From Rhodocyclales bacterium GT-UBC (GTDB lineage: Bacteria > Pseudomonadota > Gammaproteobacteria > Burkholderiales > Rhodocyclaceae): a stretch of 64,000 nucleotides of DNA. The translations under genes and the position numbers were made by a program. The stretch spans positions 124,001 to 188,000 of the forward strand of contig QXPY01000011.1 of assembly GCA_003583745.1 (NCBI GenBank). The letters are read 5' to 3'. Below, one piece after another: positions 58,412-64,000 of the stretch. The notes beneath the pieces were generated by a model. The model worked only from the letters and a program-made list of their open reading frames with translations, had not been told where the DNA came from and searched no databases. The first letter of the stretch is position 1; each line of letters starts with the position of its first letter.

Positions 58412-59064
58412 TTGGGAATGGTGTAGCCGACGCCACGCAAGGTGCGGATCAGGTCGCTGCCCAGTTTCTTGCGCAGATGGTGGATATGGACTTCCAGTGC
58501 ATTGCTGTCCGGCTCGTCGCGCCAGCCATAGAGCGATTGTTCAAGCTGGCTGCGGGTCAGGACCCGGCCGGCGCTCTCCAGCAACATCTGAAGCAGCGAA
58601 AACTCGCGGCTCGATAACTCCACCGGCTGGCCGGCCAGGGTCACGGTATGGGCCGCCGGATCAAGTGCGATGGCGCCGTGGTTGAGCAAGGGAGCGGCGC
58701 GTCCGGCACTGCGCCGGGTCAGGGCGCGGATTCGTGCGGTCAGTTCGTCGAGATCGATCGGCTTGACCAGGTAGTCGTCGGCACCGGCATCGAGTCCGGA
58801 GACCTTGTCGCCGGTTGCATCGCGTGCCGTCAGGATCAGAATGGGCATGCTCTGGCCGCGCTGGCGGGCCCGATTCAGTACCTCCATGCCGGACAGGCGG
58901 GGCAAGCCGAGGTCGAGGACGACCAGGTCGAAACTTTCGGCATGCAGGGCATGGTCGGCCGCCAGGCCGTCACGGACCCAATCGACCGCAAAACCTGCCT
59001 GGCGCAGACCGATGGTCAGGCCGTCGCCAAGCTGGGGATCGTCTTCAACAAGCAGGATGCGCAT
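58408..59064 (-). CDS. OmpR-family response regulator, QseB/PmrA type
   Basis: 218 residues. The receiver has EDD (7-9), phospho-acceptor Asp51 (VVLDLGLP) and the switch Lys in DDYLVKPID; the C-terminal winged helix ends with VHIHHLRKKLG and IRTLRGVGYTIPK. A longer frame upstream is the shadow of cytochrome b, so the ATG at 59064 is used. It lies 13 bp after the cytochrome b stop and overlaps the kinase gene. Confidence 0.9.
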   Translation of the reverse strand: MRILLVEDDPQLGDGLTIGLRQAGFAVDWVRDGLAADHALHAESFDLVVLDLGLPRLSGMEVLNRARQRGQSMPILILTARDATGDKVSGLDAGADDYLVKPIDLDELTARIRALTRRSAGRAAPLLNHGAIALDPAAHTVTLAGQPVELSSREFSLLQMLLESAGRVLTRSQLEQSLYGWRDEPDSNALEVHIHHLRKKLGSDLIRTLRGVGYTIPK

Positions 59065-59077
59065 GGGATCGATTCTA

Positions 59078-59683
59078 TCAGCTTGCAACCAGCCAGCCGG
59101 CGGCGGCCAGCCAGAGCAGCAAGGCCACCAGTGCCAGCGGCCGGGCCGAGGCGATGGCTTCATCGGCATGCCCCTGCTTTTTGCCGGTGAACATGGCGCG
59201 AACCAGGTTTTCGCCATGCAGCAGGCTGCCGGAAAAGACGCCGGCCAGATGCACGATGACGACCAGCAACATGGTGGTGGCCAGCCCTTCGTGCAACTCC
59301 TCCAGCAGGTGACCGCCGATTTCGTTGTAAGTGGCCCAGCCGGCCAGCGCCGTAACGATGCCGAGGCCGAGCAGCAGTACGATGGCCCAGCCACCGGCCG
59401 GGTTGTGGCCGACATGATGGGCCGGATCGAGGCGAAGCAGGCCGGCCAGATAATCGCGCACGCTCAGCGGTCCGCGGACGAATTCGACAAAGCGGGCATA
59501 GCGCGTCCCGATGAAGCCCCAGGGCAGGCGAAAGCTGGCCACGCCGAGCACGACCGCGCCGGCGAACACGTGGACCAGGCGATAGCTTTCGCTATCGGCG
59601 GTCAGCCAGGCCAGGCAGAACGCGCCCGCCATCAACCAGTGGCCGACGCGAACCGGCCAGTCCCAGACAAGTATCTTTTGCAT
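59078..59683 (-). CDS. Cytochrome b561-type membrane protein (DHC partner)
   Basis: 201 residues with four membrane helices and the His ligands of a di-heme b-type cytochrome: WDWPVRVGHW (His15), YRLVHVFAG, ELHEGLATTML and VHLAGVFSGSLLHGENLV. This is the cytochrome_b_N / hydrogenase-b family. It should carry electrons from the quinone pool to the di-heme cytochrome c encoded just upstream; its ribosome site lies inside that gene's last codons (AGGAGA), 3 bp gap. Confidence 0.88.
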   Translation of the reverse strand: MQKILVWDWPVRVGHWLMAGAFCLAWLTADSESYRLVHVFAGAVVLGVASFRLPWGFIGTRYARFVEFVRGPLSVRDYLAGLLRLDPAHHVGHNPAGGWAIVLLLGLGIVTALAGWATYNEIGGHLLEELHEGLATTMLLVVIVHLAGVFSGSLLHGENLVRAMFTGKKQGHADEAIASARPLALVALLLWLAAAGWLVAS

Positions 59684-59686
59684 GGC

Positions 59687-60148
59687 TTATCTCCTCAGTT
59701 CCGGGATGGCGATGTCGTGTTCGCTATAGCGACCATCCGCGGCACCACGATGGCAGGCCTCGCAATTGGCGGCCGATTTGACCCGCGGGTCGCGCCAGTA
59801 GCGGGCCGGAATCTCGTCATGCTTGCGGATGAAGCGCGCGGTCTGGCTGATCCGTGGCGGCTCGCCGGCGCTGCCCAGCTTGTTCGCATCGCCGGCAGAG
59901 CGCTCCAGGAAGCGGCCGATTTCCTGTTGCGCCTTGGGGTCGAGCGTTGCGTCACTGCCGAAGTGACGGTCGAGGCTCGACAATGTGCGCGCCCAGTCCT
60001 TTTTCGCCAGCAGGGCAGGGGGATAGGCCAGGTGGCAACTGCCGCATTCGCTTTTGTAGCTGGCCGGCGTGTCGGCTGGCAGCGGCATTCGGTCGGCCAG
60101 GCTGGGGAGCGAAACCGCGAGCAGGGCAAGCAGGGCAAGGCTTTTCAT
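59687..60148 (-). CDS. Di-heme cytochrome c (DHC)
   Basis: 153 residues with a Sec signal peptide (to about residue 19). Two c-type heme sites are present, CGSCH (35-39) and CEACH (129-133), as in the diheme cytochrome c that partners SHP in Rhodobacter and Shewanella. It is a periplasmic electron carrier between the b-type cytochrome and SHP. The ATG follows the SHP stop by one base (TGAGATG), so synthesis is coupled. Confidence 0.88.
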   Translation of the reverse strand: MKSLALLALLAVSLPSLADRMPLPADTPASYKSECGSCHLAYPPALLAKKDWARTLSSLDRHFGSDATLDPKAQQEIGRFLERSAGDANKLGSAGEPPRISQTARFIRKHDEIPARYWRDPRVKSAANCEACHRGAADGRYSEHDIAIPELRR

Positions 60149-60149
60149 C

Positions 60150-60500
60150 TCAGCGAACCTCGCGCATGTAGGCGACGAAGTCGGCCTTTTCATCGGCCGT
60201 ACAGGCCCGGCCGACAACTTCCTTGCAGTTGCGGCCAAACCATTTCTCGACCTTGGCCGGGTCGCTGAAACGCTCGCCGTTGGCGCTAACCGCCAGCGGC
60301 TGGATGGTCTTGCCGGTGATCGCATGCTGGCCCGGTTTGAGCGGGTTGTCGGTATGGCAGGCGGTACAGGCCGGCATCTTGTCGTTGACGGCAAAACGCT
60401 GGTGGAAGAAGGCTTCGCCGCGTTGGGCTGGCGGACTGAGGGGGGCGGCGTGGCTGTTCAGGCTGATCAGCAATAGACCGAGGATGGATAGGCTTCGCAT
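60150..60500 (-). CDS. SHP-type monoheme cytochrome c (DUF1924)
   Basis: 116 residues from the ATG at 60500, with GGAGAAC just upstream. A signal peptide (to ~19) precedes CTACH (45-49). WFGRNCKEVVGRAC contains Asn91, placed like the axial Asn of sphaeroides heme protein, and two Cys (92, 100) that could form its disulfide. SHP binds O2, NO and other small ligands at a heme whose Asn ligand leaves on reduction; its physiological job is unresolved. First gene of the five-gene minus-strand operon. Confidence 0.85.
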   Translation of the reverse strand: MRSLSILGLLLISLNSHAAPLSPPAQRGEAFFHQRFAVNDKMPACTACHTDNPLKPGQHAITGKTIQPLAVSANGERFSDPAKVEKWFGRNCKEVVGRACTADEKADFVAYMREVR

Positions 60501-60548
60501 TGTTGTTCTCCATGGGGTGAGCATGGAGAACAAGTCTAGGGAGCGAGT

Positions 60549-60587
60549 CTTAAGCTGGCGTTAGTTGAAGCTTAAGCGGAGATTAAA
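60549..60587 (-). promoter_or_regulatory. PmrA/QseB-type direct repeat before SHP
   Basis: Read on the minus strand, TTTAAT-CTCCG-CTTAAG (60587-60571) is a clean 11-bp-period direct repeat of the (C/T)TTAA(T/G) type bound by PmrA/QseB regulators. On the plus strand a second, weaker pair, CTTAAG-CTGGC-GTTAGT, lies at 60549-60565. They sit 49-87 bp before the SHP start, and the operon encodes a regulator of this class. Confidence 0.6.
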
Positions 60588-60633
60588 CGGCCCGAGGCTT
60601 GATGCCTTGTCGGGCCGCTTGCCGCGACAAGGC
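60588..60633 (-). terminator. Alternative hairpins downstream of zur
   Basis: CGGCCCGA (60588-60595) pairs with TCGGGCCG (60610-60617) and is followed on the minus strand by TTTAAT, a likely terminator. GCCTTGTCG (60604-60612) pairs with CGACAAGGC (60625-60633). The two stems share 60610-60612 and cannot form fully together. Confidence 0.5.
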
Positions 60634-60696
60634 TTAAAGCGGGCGATGCCTTGATTGGCGCTTGAGGTTGGTAAAGCTCATGGCCACTGTCGACCG

Positions 60697-61182
60697 TCAT
60701 TTCTCGATGCACTTCGGACAGAGGGCGCTGATTTCGACTTCCGGGCTTTCCAGTCGATGCCCGGCTTCGGCCAGGCTGTTCGACAGTGCGCTCATCACCG
60801 ATTTTTCCTGCAACTCGGTGACGCCGGCGCATTTCGGGCAGACCAGGAACAGGCTGGGAATGGGATGCGAGGCATGTTGGCAGGCGACGAAAAGATTCAT
60901 GCGGCCGATCTTGTGCGCCAGTCCCTGCTCGATCAGGAAATCGAGGGCGCGATAGACGGTCGGTGGCGAGGCGCCGGGGCGCGCTTCCTTGATGCGGGCG
61001 AGCAGGTCGTAGGCCTTGACGCCGGTCGGGCTGCGGTAAAGCAGTTCGAGCACTTCGCGGCGGATGGCGGTGAGGCTGGCGCCGCGCGCCCGGCAGGCGG
61101 CATCGGCGCGATCCAGCGCCGCAGTATGGTCGCCAGCCGGCGGCGGGCCTGAGTTGTCGAGCGTCGAGTTTTTCGTGGGCAT
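60697..61182 (-). CDS. zur: Zinc uptake regulator (Fur family)
   Basis: 161 residues. A winged helix (LTAIRREVLELLYRSPTGVKAYDLL, then PPTVYRALDFLIEQGLAHKI) is followed by the metal-binding dimerisation domain. The structural zinc Cys pairs are CPKC (in LVCPKCAGV) and CPKC (near the C-terminus). The ACQH... and SHPIPSLF segments supply further ligands. Zur represses zinc-uptake genes when zinc is bound. A 26-bp perfect palindrome lies 15 bp before its start. Confidence 0.88.
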   Translation of the reverse strand: MPTKNSTLDNSGPPPAGDHTAALDRADAACRARGASLTAIRREVLELLYRSPTGVKAYDLLARIKEARPGASPPTVYRALDFLIEQGLAHKIGRMNLFVACQHASHPIPSLFLVCPKCAGVTELQEKSVMSALSNSLAEAGHRLESPEVEISALCPKCIEK

Positions 61183-61196
61183 GGTCTTGGTTGGTG

Positions 61197-61222
61197 AAAT
61201 GCAATGTTATAACATTGCATTT
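61197..61222. promoter_or_regulatory. Zur box, 26-bp perfect palindrome
   Basis: AAATGCAATGTTA (61197-61209) followed directly by its exact complement TAACATTGCATTT (61210-61222). The core TGTTATAACA and the A/T content match Zur operators of proteobacteria. A TTGCAT (61215-61220) inside it could be a -35 for the rightward operon. It sits between zur and the divergent cobW-type gene. Confidence 0.88.
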
Positions 61223-61383
61223 TTTGATTCCTCAGTCTCTATGTTAACCCGACTTCCAGAAGCCCTCGGTCATCCCAATTGGCCATTTTGCGACCTGTCG
61301 ACAACGTGTTCGGTAGTCTGCGTGGCTGAAAAACTGCGCCTTATCGCGGCTTCGTCTCTGCTCGGGAATAGGGCGTCCAGGCC

Positions 61384-62466
61384 ATGAATCGTCCGGATAG
61401 CGAACGCCGCATCCCGGTCACCCTGCTGACCGGCTTTCTCGGGGCCGGCAAGACGACGCTGCTCAATCACCTGCTCGGCCAGCCGGAAATGGCGACGGCG
61501 GCGGTCTTGATCAACGAGTTCGGCAGCGTCGCCGTCGATCATCACCTGGTCAGCAAAATCGACGACGACCTGATCCTGCTCGACTCCGGCTGCATTTGCT
61601 GCACGGTGCGGGGCGATCTGACCCGCAGCCTGAGCGAGCTTTTCATGCGTTGCTTGCGCCGGGAAGTGGCGCCGGTCAGCCGCGTCATCATCGAAACCAC
61701 CGGCCTGGCCGATCCGGCGCCGGTGATCTACACCTTGATGGAAGACTTCTTCGTCGCTGAACGCTTCCGCATTGACGGCGTCGTGACCGTCGTCGATGCG
61801 ACGCACGCCCGGCAGCAGTTGGCCGAGCATCCCGAACCGGTCAAGCAGATCGCCATGGCCGACCGCTTGCTGATCAGCAAGTGCGACCTGGCCGATGCCG
61901 AGCAGCTGGCCGAAGTCAGTCGGATACTGAGCCGCCTGAATCCTTCGGCGGCCCAGGTCTACGTCCGGCGGGGCGAAGTGGCGGCCGCTTCACTGGTCGG
62001 CTGCGGTTTGTACGATCCCGCCAGCAAGCGTCCCGATGTGGCAGGCTGGCTGGCCGAGGAAAAGGTGCGTGAAGCGCGTCGCCTGGCGGCAGGGCAGGCG
62101 CATCACGCCCACGATGTCGATCGGCACGACGCGCATGTCTACAGCTTTGCCCTGACTTTCGAGCAGCCTTTGCAGTGGGCGTTTTTCGCCGAAGCGGTAG
62201 CGACGCTGCTGGCCGCGATGGGCGACCGCATCCTGCGCATCAAGGGCTTGCTCAACGTCGTCGGCGACCACAAGCCGCGCGTCGTCCAGTGCGTGCAGCA
62301 CGTCATGTATCCCTACGCCAGCCTCGACGCGTGGCCGGTCGAGGCGCCGTACAACGACCGCTGCAGCCGGCTGGTCTTCATCGTTCGCGACCTGCCCCAA
62401 GCCCTGGTCGAGCAGGCCTTCGCCATGTTCTGCGCCGCTCGCGACCGTGGCAGTCGCGTCGCATGA
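61384..62466 (+). CDS. COG0523 (CobW/ZNG1-type) GTPase, putative zinc metallochaperone
   Basis: 360 residues. The P-loop is GAGKTT (20-25), the metal motif CICC (Cys70, 72, 73) lies in LDSGCICCTVRGDL, ETTGLADPAPVI is switch II, and SKCDLAD the guanine motif. A His-rich stretch (QAHHAHDVDRHDAH, about 237-251) is a likely zinc-handling loop. COG0523 proteins next to Zur sites deliver zinc to key enzymes under starvation. The start is 161 bp after the Zur box. The stop overlaps the next gene by 4 bp (ATGA). Confidence 0.87.
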   Translation: MNRPDSERRIPVTLLTGFLGAGKTTLLNHLLGQPEMATAAVLINEFGSVAVDHHLVSKIDDDLILLDSGCICCTVRGDLTRSLSELFMRCLRREVAPVSRVIIETTGLADPAPVIYTLMEDFFVAERFRIDGVVTVVDATHARQQLAEHPEPVKQIAMADRLLISKCDLADAEQLAEVSRILSRLNPSAAQVYVRRGEVAAASLVGCGLYDPASKRPDVAGWLAEEKVREARRLAAGQAHHAHDVDRHDAHVYSFALTFEQPLQWAFFAEAVATLLAAMGDRILRIKGLLNVVGDHKPRVVQCVQHVMYPYASLDAWPVEAPYNDRCSRLVFIVRDLPQALVEQAFAMFCAARDRGSRVA

Positions 62467-63596
62467 AGATGCCGGGCGGGCTTCGTCTCGACGGCATCGA
62501 CCGCCTGCGTGGCGCCGTCATGGTACTGATGCTGGTCGACCATGTGCGCGAGTTCTTCTTTCTGCATCGTCAGGTCGCCGATCCGATGGATGTCGCCTCG
62601 ACTTCGCCCGAACTGTTCTTTACCCGCCTGGCCAGCCATCTGTGCGCGCCGGTATTCGTCCTGCTCACCGGCTTGGGCGCCTGGCTCCATGCCAGCCGGC
62701 ACCATCGCCGGGAAACCGCCGCCTATCTGGTCAAGCGTGGCCTGTTGTTGATCCTGCTCGAACTGAGCCTGGTCAATTTCGCCTGGACCTTTGCTTTCCC
62801 GCCGCGAATGATCTATCTGCAGGTGGTCTGGGCCATCGGCCTGGCCATGCTGGCGCTGGCTCTCTTGCTCTGGCTGCCGCGTACTGCCCAGATCGGGCTG
62901 GCGGCCGGGCTGATCGGCGCGCACAACCTGCTCGACGGCATCCATTTCTCCGCCGGCGAGGCGGGTTTCGCGCCTTGGGCCATCCTGCACACCCGTAGCG
63001 TCATTGAGTTGACCGACCACCTGGCCGCGCGGACTTCTTATCCCGTCCTGCCCTGGATCGGCATCATCCTGTTCGGCTATCTGCTCGGGCCGCTGTATGC
63101 CCGCGATGCCTCACCTCGGGCGCGGCGGCAAGGCCTGGTCGGGCTCGGCATGGCGGCCTTGCTCGCTTTCCTCGCGCTGCGCTGGTTCAACGTCTATGGC
63201 GATGCCGCCTGGCAGGTGGGCGCTACGCCGCTGGCCAGCCTGATGTCCTTCCTGAATATCACCAAGTACCCACCTTCGCTGCATTTCAGCCTGCTGACCC
63301 TCGGTTTCGGTCTGCTCGCCCTGGCCGGGCTGGAGCGCGTGCAAGGCGGCCGCATGCTGGTGCTGATCGGGCGCGTGCCGCTCTTTTTCTACATCGTCCA
63401 CCTCTATCTGCTGCACGGCCTCTACCTGCTGTTCGCCGCCGTCCTCGGCCCGAATCAGGCGGCGCGTTTCGGCTTCGAGCAGGTGTGGATGATCTGGGCC
63501 ATGGTCCCGCCCGTGCTGGCCATGCTTTACCTGCCCTGCCGCTGGTTCGGCCGCCTCAAGCAGCAAGGTCGCTATCCCTGGCTGCGCTATTTCTGA
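62463..63596 (+). CDS. DUF1624 / HGSNAT-like multi-pass membrane protein
   Basis: 377 residues from the ATG overlapping the GTPase stop. It begins RLDGIDRLRGAVMVLMLVDHVREF, the DRLRG-helix-DH pattern of DUF1624 (heparan-alpha-glucosaminide N-acetyltransferase catalytic-like) proteins, and has about 9-10 membrane helices with conserved HASRHHR and FFYIVHLYLLHGLY segments. The family resembles membrane acyltransferases, but the bacterial substrate is unknown. Its place between a zinc GTPase and a TonB receptor is unexplained. Confidence 0.8.
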   Translation: MKMPGGLRLDGIDRLRGAVMVLMLVDHVREFFFLHRQVADPMDVASTSPELFFTRLASHLCAPVFVLLTGLGAWLHASRHHRRETAAYLVKRGLLLILLELSLVNFAWTFAFPPRMIYLQVVWAIGLAMLALALLLWLPRTAQIGLAAGLIGAHNLLDGIHFSAGEAGFAPWAILHTRSVIELTDHLAARTSYPVLPWIGIILFGYLLGPLYARDASPRARRQGLVGLGMAALLAFLALRWFNVYGDAAWQVGATPLASLMSFLNITKYPPSLHFSLLTLGFGLLALAGLERVQGGRMLVLIGRVPLFFYIVHLYLLHGLYLLFAAVLGPNQAARFGFEQVWMIWAMVPPVLAMLYLPCRWFGRLKQQGRYPWLRYF

Positions 63597-63627
63597 ATCT
63601 TTTTCCCTTTGACGTTTGACCCACGAC

Positions 63628-64000
63628 ATGAAAATCAAACTCCTCACCCTGGCCGTTTCGGCGGCCTTTTCCACCGCGTCGCAGGCGGAATCCGCCGGCG
63701 AATCGACCATCACGCTCGGCGAGGTGACGGTCCGCAACGCCCAGAACGAGCCCTTGCTGACCAAGAACATCCTGACCTCGGTCGACGTCCTGGCCGCCGA
63801 CAAGATCGAAGACAAGCAGGTCATGAACAGCTGGGAACTGCTTGGCCAGATGCCCGGCATCCAGCTCACCGAAACCCGCATGGGGGCCGAATCCGGCAAG
63901 GCGACCTTCCGCGCCTTCAACGGCGAGGGCTATATCAACGGCATCAAGGTCCTGATCGACGGTATCCCGAGCAACGTCAATAGCGGCAACCAGCGCTTCA
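63628..64000 (+). CDS. TonB-dependent receptor, N-terminal part (cut by window end)
   Basis: 124 codons are present. A Sec signal peptide (MKIKLLTLAVSAAFSTASQA) leads to a possible TonB box (ITLGEVTV) and the plug domain, with VLAADKIEDKQVMNSWELLG, PGIQLTETRMG and IKVLIDGIPSN. As the third gene behind the Zur box, an outer-membrane zinc or zinc-complex receptor (ZnuD-like role) is the best guess, but the ligand cannot be read from this part. The barrel lies outside the window. Confidence 0.85.
   Translation, partial: MKIKLLTLAVSAAFSTASQAESAGESTITLGEVTVRNAQNEPLLTKNILTSVDVLAADKIEDKQVMNSWELLGQMPGIQLTETRMGAESGKATFRAFNGEGYINGIKVLIDGIPSNVNSGNQRF

Noticed and set aside
59065-59415. Upstream extension of the QseB-like regulator frame
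   Set aside because: It lies over cytochrome b; the receiver domain begins at 59064.
62175-62462. Upstream extension of the DUF1624 frame
   Set aside because: It runs inside the COG0523 GTPase; the family pattern begins at the ATG at 62463.

Overview
The window reads as a chromosome segment from a betaproteobacterium of the Rhodocyclaceae, most like Dechloromonas/Azonexus. That placement is inferred from protein flavour and gene order (tyrA/aroA-cmk/rpsA/ihfB/lapAB, nadE-glnB, finR/fpr, SHP-DHC-cytochrome b), because no database search was possible. Coding density is high and mostly GC-rich. There are no insertion sequences, phage genes, integrases or CRISPR arrays. Nearly all genes are recognisable; the novelty lies in arrangements, regulatory sites and two small unknown proteins.

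Layout. 1-9683: the 3' end of tyrA, an exported ATP-dependent DNA ligase (LigE type), then a visibly more AT-rich polysaccharide block (manC, two family 2 glycosyltransferases, an epimerase, a small phosphoglycosyl transferase, a WbpM/CapD-type dehydratase), then an aroA-cmk fusion. The block splits the usual tyrA-aroA-cmk-rpsA string. 9776-17434: rpsA, ihfB, lapA-lapB, ugd, rfaE1 (heptose kinase), hldD and cysM, an LPS-precursor and LPS-quality-control run. 17431-30257: a PolB-like exonuclease, ppa, nadE, glnB, smr, trxB, a Crp/Fnr regulator, ftsK, lolA, rarA, serS and a MltF lipoprotein. 30287-36774: tRNA-Ser, MltD with a very basic tail, an MFS carrier, the divergent finR/fpr pair, and a 2-hydroxycarboxylate transporter.

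37085-42690: a LuxR-type response regulator and a hybrid kinase with a DctB-like sensor, probably controlling the adjacent transporter; tRNA-Val; gltX; and an exact tandem duplication of a tRNA-Ala/Glu/Asp block behind a consensus sigma-70 promoter. 42742-48270: a DUF2461 protein, twin small proteins sharing one C-terminal motif, a FolB-like protein overlapping folA, and a large Cache-PAS-GGDEF-EAL protein. 48282-57019: a fatty-acid oxidation regulon (TetR/PsrA-like repressor, fadE, thiolase, a DegV lipid-binding protein, a fadJ-like fusion, fadL) with PsrA-type palindromes in front of the regulator and in front of fadL.

57071-60587: on the minus strand, an SHP-DHC-cytochrome b561 electron-transfer operon co-transcribed with its own QseBC-like two-component system and preceded by a PmrA/QseB-type direct repeat. 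60697-64000: zur and a divergent zinc-starvation operon (COG0523 GTPase, DUF1624 membrane protein, TonB-dependent receptor cut by the window end) sharing a 26-bp perfect Zur palindrome. Many genes overlap by a few bases (tyrA/ligE, lapA/lapB, cysM/exonuclease, FolB/folA, cobW/DUF1624), and several convergent gene pairs share bidirectional terminators.
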